Shown here: positions 25,378 to 33,496 of the stretch, piece after piece | How positions within the stretch are numbered: position 1 is the first letter of the stretch | How the letters are laid out: every line of letters begins with the position of its first letter | Made by a program: the position numbers and the translations under genes | Source: JAJDAT01 sp964344185 | Lineage (GTDB): Bacteria; Nitrospinota; Nitrospinia; Nitrospinales; JAJDAT01 | Direction of reading: 5' to 3' | DNA length: 64,000 nt | Assembly (NCBI GenBank): GCA_964344185.1 | Contig: CAYFMN010000020.1 | Location: 21,323 to 85,322 of the forward strand | Notes under the pieces: generated by a model | Told to the model about the DNA's origin: nothing | Databases searched by the model: none | Seen by the model: the letters and a program-made list of their open reading frames with translations, nothing else

Positions 25378-26745
25378 ATGAATCCAGAAATTTTTAGGGA
25401 ATATGATATTCGTGGCGTAGTTGGCCAGGATCTTACTGAAGACGCCGTAGGCTTGATCGGAAAAGCGATCGGCACTCATATTAGAAGAAACGGCGGCAAG
25501 TCTCTGACTGTAGGAAGAGATATGCGGCAAAGCTCCGACTCTTTTAAAGATATTTTAATCTCGGCGTTACGTTCTACCGGTTGTGATGTAATCGATATTG
25601 GACAAGTTCCGACTCCAGTAGCATATTTTTCGTTGCATTTTTTGGATCCAGATGGCGGCGTTATGATCACTGGAAGCCATAATCCACCTGAGTTTAATGG
25701 ATTTAAAATTAGCGAAGGAAAACATTCGCTATATGGAGATAAGATTAGAAAGTTAAAAGAATTGATTGATAAGGAAGATTTTGAAGCTGGCGAAGGCGGC
25801 CTTCAGCATAGAGAAATTCTAGACGATTATATTAAAGCTATCGATAAAATAATAAAAATACCAAGGCCTGTTAAATTTGCGGTCGACGGCGGAAATGGTT
25901 GTTTTGGAATAGTAGGCACGCGTTTGCTCAAAGAACTTGGACAAAATCCGGTTGAGTTATATTGCGAACCTGATGGAACGTTTCCAAACCATCATCCAGA
26001 CCCAACTATCCCTGAATATCTGGAAGATCTTGTTCAAAAGGTTAAAAGCGAAGGTTTAGAATTAGGAATCGGATTTGATGGGGATGGTGATCGTATAGGA
26101 GTCGTGGACGACGAGGGAAATATTATTTGGGGAGATCAATTACTCATACTCTTTGGTAGAGAAGTTCTTAAAAATAACCCAGGAGCAACTGTTGTAGGGG
26201 AAGTTAAATGCTCTCAGAACCTATTCAACGACATTAAAAATCGTGGAGGTAAAGCCGTGATGAGCGCGGCTGGACATTCCTTAATAAAAAAATGTATGCG
26301 TGAAAACCAAGCTCTTTTAGCCGGGGAAATGAGCGGGCATATTTGCTTTTCGGATAATTATTATGGTTTTGACGATGCGACTTTTGCTGCATGTCGTATG
26401 CTCGAAATTGTCGCTAATTCTAGTCAAAAAGTTTCTGAAATGCTAAGCGATTTGCCAAAAACTTATTACACTCCAGAGATTCGCGTTGACTGTCCAGATT
26501 CTCAAAAATTTGATATCGTAAAAGATATAACAAACTATTTCAAAGACCGCTATGAAGTTTCCGACGTTGATGGAGTGCGTATAAACTTTGGCGACGGATG
26601 GGCGCTTGCCAGAGCTTCAAATACGCAGCCAATACTTGTGTTAAGGTTTGAGGCGGAGACTCCCGAACGATTAGAAGAATTGAAAAAAGTTATGGTCGAA
26701 AAACTAGTTCAATATGAACCGCTTAAAAATATAAAGTTGGATTAA
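25378..26745 (+). CDS. Phosphomannomutase/phosphoglucomutase
   Basis: The 455-residue alpha-D-phosphohexomutase moves phosphate between C6 and C1 of hexoses, feeding sugar-nucleotide synthesis. It starts FREYDIRGVVGQDL. The active-site phosphoserine is S100 (TGSHNPPEFNG). The metal loop is GFDGDGDRIGVVD near residue 240 and the sugar-specificity loop GEMSGH near 318. The family (AlgC/ManB type) often uses both mannose and glucose phosphates. It follows the polysaccharide locus, and its stop overlaps the next start by one base. Confidence 0.88.
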   Translation: MNPEIFREYDIRGVVGQDLTEDAVGLIGKAIGTHIRRNGGKSLTVGRDMRQSSDSFKDILISALRSTGCDVIDIGQVPTPVAYFSLHFLDPDGGVMITGSHNPPEFNGFKISEGKHSLYGDKIRKLKELIDKEDFEAGEGGLQHREILDDYIKAIDKIIKIPRPVKFAVDGGNGCFGIVGTRLLKELGQNPVELYCEPDGTFPNHHPDPTIPEYLEDLVQKVKSEGLELGIGFDGDGDRIGVVDDEGNIIWGDQLLILFGREVLKNNPGATVVGEVKCSQNLFNDIKNRGGKAVMSAAGHSLIKKCMRENQALLAGEMSGHICFSDNYYGFDDATFAACRMLEIVANSSQKVSEMLSDLPKTYYTPEIRVDCPDSQKFDIVKDITNYFKDRYEVSDVDGVRINFGDGWALARASNTQPILVLRFEAETPERLEELKKVMVEKLVQYEPLKNIKLD

Positions 26746-27128
26746 TGATTAAAAAATATTTGCATACCAGAATACGCGTATCGGATATGGATAAGACTCT
26801 CCAGTTTTATTCAGAAGTATTGGGTCTAAAAGTACTTGAGAGTAAAATCTCGCCTAGAGGCTCAAAACTGGTTTTTTTAGAGGCTCCTGGAACGGATAGC
26901 GAAATAGAGTTATGTTCCTTTCCCGATAGCGGTAATGTAGAGGTTCCCGAAGATTTAGTGCATATGGCGTTTCAAGTTGAAAACTTAGAAGAAACTATCC
27001 AGCGATTAGAGAAAGCGGGGGTTCCCATTACGGAAGGTCCTATAGAAAGTTCAAGCGGAACAAAGTTTATTTTTACCGAAGATCCTGATAAATATGAGAT
27101 AGAGTTAATGGAATACCCAGAAAAGTAA
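26745..27128 (+). CDS. VOC/glyoxalase-fold protein (lactoylglutathione lyase-like)
   Basis: The 127-residue protein has the two beta-alpha-beta-beta-beta modules of the glyoxalase I family. The start contains H7 in LHTRIRVSDMDKTLQFYSEVLG, followed by IELCSF, VHMAFQV and YEIELMEYP. The His/Glu metal ligands (H7, E in EIELC, H in VHMAF, E in EIELME) match the GloA pattern. It would detoxify methylglyoxal as a thiol adduct, though related VOC enzymes do other chemistry. Translation is coupled to the phosphomutase. Confidence 0.75.
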   Translation: MIKKYLHTRIRVSDMDKTLQFYSEVLGLKVLESKISPRGSKLVFLEAPGTDSEIELCSFPDSGNVEVPEDLVHMAFQVENLEETIQRLEKAGVPITEGPIESSSGTKFIFTEDPDKYEIELMEYPEK

Positions 27129-27203
27129 ACGTTAAGAGATGTTTTCAATGTTTTGACGTGAATTTTACTCCCCCTGCGATGGGGATATGATTAAATAATC
27201 ATT

Positions 27204-29495
27204 ATGAAAAAATATTTAATAAATAGCTTTACTGTAGGTATGTTTTTAACTTTAACTTCGTTAATTATTTATAGGAATGAAATTACGCTTTTTCAAGTGG
27301 CTGAGCTAAAAGCTTATGATTTTAAAGTTCGATTTCGTGGTCCAAGGCCAATTTCCGGAAACGTAGTTATTGTCGCCGCTGACGAAAAGAGTTTAGCGGA
27401 ACAGGGAAGATGGCCATGGCCAAGGGAAAAGATGGCTAAATTGGTAGATAAATTATCTGAAGCTGGGGTTGCTGCAATTGGATTTGATGTTTTATTTCCT
27501 GAACCCGACAAAACCTTTTCATTAGAAACGTTTGAAAGTGAATTAGAAAAGGTGGATTTTCCCAATTTGAAAAAAGAAGATTTGATGCGATTAATAAACC
27601 AAGCAAAAAATTCGGACTCAAAGTTTTCGGAGGCCTTAGCCAATTCAGAGAGAGCGATACTTGGTTATTTTGCAGATGAGTCCGAAGATAATCCGATGGG
27701 AAAAAAAGTATCGGAATTAACTCCAGAGTTAGCTCAACTGATAGAGTTTTTTGAATACGGTATTATCCAATATGCAAATACTGGGATAGAGAATGATATA
27801 CAAAGTTCGGATGAAGCTAATAGTATTCGAACGGCAAGCGATGATCCAGCGCATCTGCTTCACGATATCAAATCAATTGGCATGAGTATATATGAGATTT
27901 CTTCAGCGGCAAACAGCGCAGGGTTTGTTTCATTTATTCCAGAATATGATGGAGTTGTGAGAAAGATTCCTTTAGTTCAAAAAATAGGCGAGCATTTTTT
28001 CCCACCGCTTAGCCTTGCTTTAGTTAAGCAAGCTACGGGTTTAAACTTAGGAATTGATTTTGGAAAATATGGGGTAGACGCAATCCGTGTAGGCGATACT
28101 ATTGTCCCATCTGATGAAGATGGAGATTATATAATAAACTGGTATGGCAATGGTTATACTTTTGAACACATTTCCGCAACGGATGTTTTAACGGGAAGAG
28201 TTGGCGCAGATGAGCTTCAAAATAAAATAGTGATTGTTGGAGGTACAGCCGCAGCGATTCATGACATACATTATAGTCCCTTTGGAGGTTTATATCCTGG
28301 CGTCGAAGCCCATGCGAATGTTATTGAAAATATTTTAACCCAAGATTTTATGAGTAGGCCTGTCGAGTTTCATCTTCTAGATATAGCGATGATATTGGGA
28401 ACAGGATTGATTCTCAGTCTTATTTCGCTATATTTTAAAGCGCTTGTAATGGCTATTGTAGTTATCTTGGGGGTTGGAGGATATATATACATAGATTATA
28501 ACTATTTGTTTCTTGAGAAAGGACTATGGGTAAACGTATTTTTTCCAGTTTTTAGTCAACTTTTTGTTTACACAGGAATAACTCTTTATCGTTTTACCTT
28601 TGAGGAAAGGGAGAAACGTTTTATCAAAGGAGCTTTCAGCCAATATTTAGCGCCCGCTGTCGTAAATCAACTAGTTACCGATCCAAAATTGTTGAAATTA
28701 GGCGGAGAAAGAAAAGTTTTGACCGCATTTTTTTCAGATGTTGCAGGCTTCTCAACAATATCGGAAAAATTAACTCCTGAAGAATTGGTGTTACTACTAA
28801 ATGAATATCTATCCGAAATGACAGATATTATTATGAAATATGAAGGAACCGTTGATAAATTTGAAGGCGACGCTATCATTGCCTTTTTTGGCGCTCCTAT
28901 ACCTCAGGAAGATCACGCAAGAAGAGCCTGCCTGGCCACTCTTGATATGCAAAAGCGATTGACCGAAATGAGGAAGGTATGGAAAGAACAAGGAAAACAT
29001 GAATTGTTTATGCGCATTGGTTTAAATACCGGCCCCATGGTTGTGGGAAATATGGGATCTAAAACCAGAATGGACTACACAATGATGGGGGATGCGGTTA
29101 ACCTGGCAGCAAGGTTAGAAGGAGTGAACAAGCAATACGGTACCTATGATATGTTTAGCGAGTTTACTTATAAACATGTTAAAGACGATGTCGAAGTTCG
29201 AGAATTGGATATGATTCGTGTTGTTGGTAAATCCGAACCAGTGCGAATCTATCAACTTCTTTGCCGAAAAGGTGAATTAGACGAACAGACATCCAAAATC
29301 CTTGATTTATACGCTAAAGGTTTAGAGCATTATAGAAAACAAGAGTGGGATAGCGCTTTAGATAGTTTTGGGGAAGTCCTTGAAATAGATGAAAAAGACG
29401 GTCCTTCCTTGACCTTTTTTGAGCGATGTCTCTTATTCCAAAAAGAACCGCCCCCTGCTGATTGGGACGGTGTATTTTCAATGAAAACGAAATAA
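27204..29495 (+). CDS. CHASE2-domain adenylate cyclase
   Basis: The 763-residue membrane sensor makes cyclic AMP. One N-terminal helix is followed by a large extracytoplasmic CHASE2 domain (about residues 30-390, with KVRFRGPRPISGNVVIVAAD near its start). Next come about three hydrophobic helices (400-465), then a class III cyclase domain (505-680). The catalytic residues are present: metal-binding Asp in FFSDVAGFST and EGDAIIAFFG, Lys in VDKFEGD and Asp in MMGDAVNLAARLE (both adenine-specifying), and the Asn/Arg pair in the last motif. The tail resembles a TPR hairpin. The ligand is unknown. The small MshEN-like gene follows nine bases later. Confidence 0.88.
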   Translation: MKKYLINSFTVGMFLTLTSLIIYRNEITLFQVAELKAYDFKVRFRGPRPISGNVVIVAADEKSLAEQGRWPWPREKMAKLVDKLSEAGVAAIGFDVLFPEPDKTFSLETFESELEKVDFPNLKKEDLMRLINQAKNSDSKFSEALANSERAILGYFADESEDNPMGKKVSELTPELAQLIEFFEYGIIQYANTGIENDIQSSDEANSIRTASDDPAHLLHDIKSIGMSIYEISSAANSAGFVSFIPEYDGVVRKIPLVQKIGEHFFPPLSLALVKQATGLNLGIDFGKYGVDAIRVGDTIVPSDEDGDYIINWYGNGYTFEHISATDVLTGRVGADELQNKIVIVGGTAAAIHDIHYSPFGGLYPGVEAHANVIENILTQDFMSRPVEFHLLDIAMILGTGLILSLISLYFKALVMAIVVILGVGGYIYIDYNYLFLEKGLWVNVFFPVFSQLFVYTGITLYRFTFEEREKRFIKGAFSQYLAPAVVNQLVTDPKLLKLGGERKVLTAFFSDVAGFSTISEKLTPEELVLLLNEYLSEMTDIIMKYEGTVDKFEGDAIIAFFGAPIPQEDHARRACLATLDMQKRLTEMRKVWKEQGKHELFMRIGLNTGPMVVGNMGSKTRMDYTMMGDAVNLAARLEGVNKQYGTYDMFSEFTYKHVKDDVEVRELDMIRVVGKSEPVRIYQLLCRKGELDEQTSKILDLYAKGLEHYRKQEWDSALDSFGEVLEIDEKDGPSLTFFERCLLFQKEPPPADWDGVFSMKTK

Positions 29496-29503
29496 GCGTT
29501 GCT

Positions 29504-29872
29504 ATGGCGTCTCTTTTAGGTGATTTTTTGGTAGAAAAAGAATTTGTCTCCGCCGATCATTTGCTTATTGCCTTGGAGCGGCAAGAAAAAAGTCGCACTC
29601 CATTGGGGCAACTGGCTATTGAAATTGGTATGGTCACGGCTAAAGATGTTTTAGCGATTTTGACCGAACAGCGAAATTCTGAAAATAGATTGAAATTTGG
29701 AGATATTGCCATTAGCAAAGGGATATTACAAAAAGAAGACATAGAAAAATTATTTAAAATTCAGGAAGAGAAAGCTGAATTATTGGGTAATATTCTTATA
29801 AACATAGGCGCCATATCTCCCCCAAAGTTATTAAAAGCCCTCCGTGAATATGATAACTCTAAAAAGAATTAA
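29504..29872 (+). CDS. Small MshEN/GspE-N-like domain protein
   Basis: The 122-residue product, starting MASLLGDFLVEKEF, contains two similar halves: GDFLVEKEFVSADHLLIALE with GQLAIEIGMVTAKDVLAIL, and GDIAISKGILQKEDIEKLF with GNILINIGAISPPKLLKAL. This LG-x-L-x(2)-G-x(6)-L pattern is that of the MshEN domain found at the start of type II/IV secretion ATPases, where it can bind c-di-GMP. No ATPase follows. Placed nine bases after the adenylate cyclase, it may be a stand-alone nucleotide sensor. The ATG at 29504 is preferred over an upstream start inside the cyclase gene. Confidence 0.6.
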   Translation: MASLLGDFLVEKEFVSADHLLIALERQEKSRTPLGQLAIEIGMVTAKDVLAILTEQRNSENRLKFGDIAISKGILQKEDIEKLFKIQEEKAELLGNILINIGAISPPKLLKALREYDNSKKN

Positions 29873-29882
29873 AGGTATTGTT

Positions 29883-30107
29883 ATGCGCTCTTCTAAAAAA
29901 TATTTTTTATTCTTTTTTCTAGTAAGCCTTTTTGCGCAAAGTTGTAGTTTCTGGTCTAGCAAAGGACTTTATGAAGGTATGCAGCGTAGAGATTGTAATC
30001 AAAGTCCTGATTATCGTTTGAATAAAGAGCCTTGTGACGTTACTAGCTCTAATTTGAGATCTTACGAAGAATATGAGCGAGCGCGAAAGGAAGGCTTAAA
30101 AGAGTAA
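29883..30107 (+). CDS. Small lipoprotein
   Basis: The 74-residue product starts MRSSKKYFLFFFLVSLF, a short signal peptide, and has a lipobox-like AQSC near residue 20, so it is probably lipidated and envelope-anchored. The mature part is polar with two further Cys. I recognise no family. It starts ten bases after the previous stop and likely shares its transcript. Confidence 0.5.
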   Translation: MRSSKKYFLFFFLVSLFAQSCSFWSSKGLYEGMQRRDCNQSPDYRLNKEPCDVTSSNLRSYEEYERARKEGLKE

Positions 30108-30143
30108 GGATTTAAAACTTGTAAATTTTAACTTGGGTTTTTT

Positions 30144-30617
30144 ATGTCAGAAAATGAAGAATTAGGAAAAGCCCTTGGCAAAGTGCCAAGCGGTTTATTT
30201 ATTTTAACAGCCCTGCATGACAATAATGAAGATGCCGTTTTAGTTAGTTGGGTTAACCAATGTTCATTTCAGCCTCCAACCGTTTCGGTTGTTTTGGCTA
30301 AATCAAGACCGGCCAGAGTTTTGGTTGAAGCTTCTGGAGCTTTTGTTTTAAACGTTCTTGGTCAAGAGTCTAACGACTTATTAAAAAGATTTGGAAAGCC
30401 TCCCAAAGACGAGCCGCTTTTTGAAGGGATTTCAGTTAGAAAAGGCTATAAAGATATAACTATTCTGGAGGATTCAGTTTCTTTTCTTGAATGTGAATTA
30501 TTAAACCAAACTATTGTCGAAGACCATATCATTTATGTTGGAAAAATAGTGGGGGGAGAAATCCTAAAGGGAGGAGATCCCTACGTTCATATTAGAAAAT
30601 CTGGATTTTCCTATTAA
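30144..30617 (+). CDS. Flavin reductase-like FMN-binding protein
   Basis: The 157-residue protein fits the flavin reductase-like split-barrel family: KALGKVPSGLFILTA at the start, WVNQCSFQPPTVSVVLAKS near residue 37, and an end at HIRKSGFSY. Members bind FMN and reduce it with NAD(P)H or serve as reductase partners of monooxygenases. The substrate is unknown and no oxygenase is nearby. Confidence 0.75.
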   Translation: MSENEELGKALGKVPSGLFILTALHDNNEDAVLVSWVNQCSFQPPTVSVVLAKSRPARVLVEASGAFVLNVLGQESNDLLKRFGKPPKDEPLFEGISVRKGYKDITILEDSVSFLECELLNQTIVEDHIIYVGKIVGGEILKGGDPYVHIRKSGFSY

Positions 30618-30642
30618 AGTTAAAAAAGATCGAGATTGAGAA

Positions 30643-32685
30643 TTACCCATTAACGACTTGCGGGATTCTCCAGAGGCTGTCCATACTCATACGGATGAGG
30701 GTTTTTGCGCGGCCATGAGGGGTGTGACCAAAACGGTTGAGGTTGTCTTCAACAATCTTGTATTGGTTGTCGGTCAATTGAAAACGGATTTTTGTTTTGT
30801 TTTCAAACGCAAATTCGCTCAGAGGCAAGTTGTTTTGATTGTTCGACCAACTCTTAACGTCCCATTTAAATCCAAACTCAGGGCTTCTTTCCAAACGATC
30901 CGCTCCAAATAGATTGTGTGTTATTCCTTTGCAATACTCTTTGATCTCTTCAAAGCATTGCGATTCCAAGTCGTCCCAATTTTTTTCTTTTTCTAAAAAA
31001 GTACGCGCCTGTGAGAAGGCATATTCGCATAAGTCCTCAACTACAGATGAAATTGTCCGGGCGGTGTAATGTTGAATCAAATTCATTCCAACATCCCCTT
31101 CTAGCAGCTTCTTATAAGTTTCCGGATCGCTGTAAAACTTACGAGCTTCTTCCTCAGTAACAAATAATTCATGTTCCGTATCGTACTCAAAGTCTCTTAC
31201 AAGTTCCGTCACTTTAGGATCGGCGCCTTTTAAATTTTCAATCATTGCTAATAAGAAATCTAATACCTTAACCTTAGAACTTTTTAACAAACGTATCAAA
31301 GGACGAAACCCTCGATTATTGTTGATCAAGATCACAAACAAGGCTAACGTTCTAAGATCCAAGTAGTCCTGGAAGCTTAGAGTGTTTGTCGCTACAACCA
31401 CTTCTTCCATTTCTAGAGCGATTTTACCGTTACGTAAAATTCCAAAGTCTCTAGGCAATAATCGAAATTTAGTCTGCATTCCCCATTTTTTCCGCTCAGC
31501 CGGGGTATTCATCTCAGAACCGTGTAAAAGCATGCACGTATAAACAACAATCGTGTCCATATTCAATTCAAGCAGAGTTCCAAGAGTTTCTAAATGTGTT
31601 TCTCTACTTTCTCCAGGAAGGCCTATGATTACTTCCGTGTAAGAAGGCAATTCCGCTTTTTGTATAGCCGGTTGTAAATCAATGATGTCAGAGGTTCGAA
31701 TATTGTCGCGTTTGATGTTTTTTAAAACTTCTTCATTCAACGATTGTACCGACAGGCCAAGACGGAGCGTTCCTTTTAATATTTCTAAATTAGACATCAC
31801 TCGTGTTTTGGCGTTTTTACCCGTAGTTGTCTGAATAAAATGAGGGTAATCGTATTGATCTTTTAGTTCGGCAATGGTGCTAGAGACATCTTTATCGCGA
31901 GGGAACATACCAAAGTTTAAATCCGATATCAGCAACGAATTAACGTTATTTGGCACTCTTTCGGCGATATAGCGCAATTCAGCCTGTACTCGTTCCATAC
32001 TAAATTTAGTTACCTTATTTGCGCTTTCAGCTCCATCTGCACAAAATGTACACCGAAATGGGCATCCTCTATTTGTCGATAGCATAGGGGTTAGCAAACC
32101 GTCAAAAAAGGGATCTAATATTCCAGTCAAATAAGGCGAAGGATAATCGTCCAAAGCCGCTATTCGTAACGCAGGAGGGGCTTCTAAAATTTGACCGTCA
32201 TGTCCCAGTTGCAAACAACCAGCGACCCCTTTTCCCTTTAATCCATCTCTTGCCGTTTTTAAATCTCCGGTTTCTCGAACAAAGCTTACCAAATTAGAAA
32301 ACCCCATTTCTCCTTCTAAATACACATAGCTATCGATTTCTGGATATTGGCTTAAAAATTTAATCTGGTCTTCTTTATCGTGAGGGAAGTTAGGACCGCC
32401 AAATACATGCAAGGCTTCGGGTTTAACGGTAGACAACGTCCGAGACATTTCGATGCCTAAATCCAAACACCAGGGATAGTTGCTCAAAGCCAATATATCG
32501 GGAGGAGCGTCATATAAAGCGTTGTCTAAATCTTTTAAGTATTTAAACAACTTAATATCAACCGCTTCGCCGTGAATCTTTTTACAATAAGCGGCAATGT
32601 ATCCAACGTTTAAAGGAAAAAACTCTGAAGACAACCCTACAGATTGGTACGCTAAATCGGCAAAATATATTCTTAATGGAGGCAT
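30643..32685 (-). CDS. B12-binding-type radical SAM protein
   Basis: The 680-residue protein has an N-terminal Rossmann-like part (residues 1-160, NVGYIAAYCKK, VFGGPNFP) resembling the cobalamin-binding domain. A radical SAM domain follows, with the 4Fe-4S motif CPFRCTFC near residue 210 and VIIGLPGESRETHLETL near 350. The canonical DxHxxG of B12 binding is not evident. The last 250 residues (lysine- and glutamate-rich, no recognisable domain) are an unusual extension. Target is unknown. It is convergent with the flavin reductase gene. The minus-strand ATG at 32685 is the only reasonable start. Confidence 0.75.
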   Translation of the reverse strand: MPPLRIYFADLAYQSVGLSSEFFPLNVGYIAAYCKKIHGEAVDIKLFKYLKDLDNALYDAPPDILALSNYPWCLDLGIEMSRTLSTVKPEALHVFGGPNFPHDKEDQIKFLSQYPEIDSYVYLEGEMGFSNLVSFVRETGDLKTARDGLKGKGVAGCLQLGHDGQILEAPPALRIAALDDYPSPYLTGILDPFFDGLLTPMLSTNRGCPFRCTFCADGAESANKVTKFSMERVQAELRYIAERVPNNVNSLLISDLNFGMFPRDKDVSSTIAELKDQYDYPHFIQTTTGKNAKTRVMSNLEILKGTLRLGLSVQSLNEEVLKNIKRDNIRTSDIIDLQPAIQKAELPSYTEVIIGLPGESRETHLETLGTLLELNMDTIVVYTCMLLHGSEMNTPAERKKWGMQTKFRLLPRDFGILRNGKIALEMEEVVVATNTLSFQDYLDLRTLALFVILINNNRGFRPLIRLLKSSKVKVLDFLLAMIENLKGADPKVTELVRDFEYDTEHELFVTEEEARKFYSDPETYKKLLEGDVGMNLIQHYTARTISSVVEDLCEYAFSQARTFLEKEKNWDDLESQCFEEIKEYCKGITHNLFGADRLERSPEFGFKWDVKSWSNNQNNLPLSEFAFENKTKIRFQLTDNQYKIVEDNLNRFGHTPHGRAKTLIRMSMDSLWRIPQVVNG

Positions 32686-32961
32686 GCGGTAAGGTTTTTT
32701 AAGTGTCTGGAAAGTAATTCGTTAATCTTCATAAATAACAAAAATAACGAAATTCATTATAGCCGCTTTTAAACTTGAGCTCAATTGTTAGGAGGTTGTT
32801 TAATGGCTAGCGGAGTTTTAGGAACTCAAATTTAAAATTATGCTTAAATTTTAATCGGTTTTAAAAAGCAATTCCTTTAGTAGAAGTTTATTGCTGAATG
32901 CGGTCAATGAAGAAATAAGACTTTCTTATTTTCCAGGAAGTAATGAGAAAAGTTTGATTTG

Positions 32962-33228
32962 TTAAGTTAGTCCTAATATTTTGGGAACGTCGTACCTTGT
33001 AAATACCCAATAAATCAAAACAACGACGAAAAGAACTAGCGATACTACTCCAACAATTATTTGGACTAATCTTTTTGGATCTTTTTCATAGTATTGCTTT
33101 ACATCCTCCGCAAAAGATTCAGCAACGCTCTCATCTGGATGTTTATTCCAGGTTTTATCTATTGCATTTCGCCCATAGATAATCCCAAAAATAATTGCGA
33201 TCATCAAAAGTTCAATTGCGCCAAACAT
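32962..33228 (-). CDS. Small two-helix membrane protein, TatA-like N-terminus
   Basis: The 88-residue product opens MFGAIELLMIAIIFGIIYGR, closely echoing the TatA/B first helix with its ELL motif and Gly hinge. It continues with a short amphipathic stretch and then a second hydrophobic helix (residues 56-77) that TatA lacks. So it is either a divergent Tat-like component or an unrelated membrane protein. No tatC is nearby. The 276-base gap after its 3' end shows nothing recognisable. Confidence 0.45.
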   Translation of the reverse strand: MFGAIELLMIAIIFGIIYGRNAIDKTWNKHPDESVAESFAEDVKQYYEKDPKRLVQIIVGVVSLVLFVVVLIYWVFTRYDVPKILGLT

Positions 33229-33280
33229 ATTTTTCCTAAAAAACGACCCTTTAAAGAATTAGGGTATGAACAAGTAATCA

Positions 33281-33305
33281 AGCTTCTTAATAAAGATAAG
33301 AAGCT
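33281..33305. repeat. Inverted repeat upstream of the small membrane protein gene
   Basis: AGCTTCTTA at 33281-33289 and TAAGAAGCT at 33297-33305 form a perfect nine-bp stem with a seven-base loop, 53 bases upstream of the 88-residue membrane protein's start. An operator or a weak terminator (ATTTT follows on the plus strand) are both possible. Confidence 0.4.
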
Positions 33306-33496
33306 ATTTTGAAACTTAAAAACGGCTATTGTAACCGGAGAGTCGAATAAAATAAACACTTAGAGAAAATAAGAATAAAGAATTTCTCTCTTATCCTTTT
33401 TAACCAAGAATTTTTTTGTTTCCCTGGATTAGCTAATTTGGAAAAAGCCAGAATCAGTTTCAAGAAGGGTAAATATTGAGTTTATATTTTAAAAAA

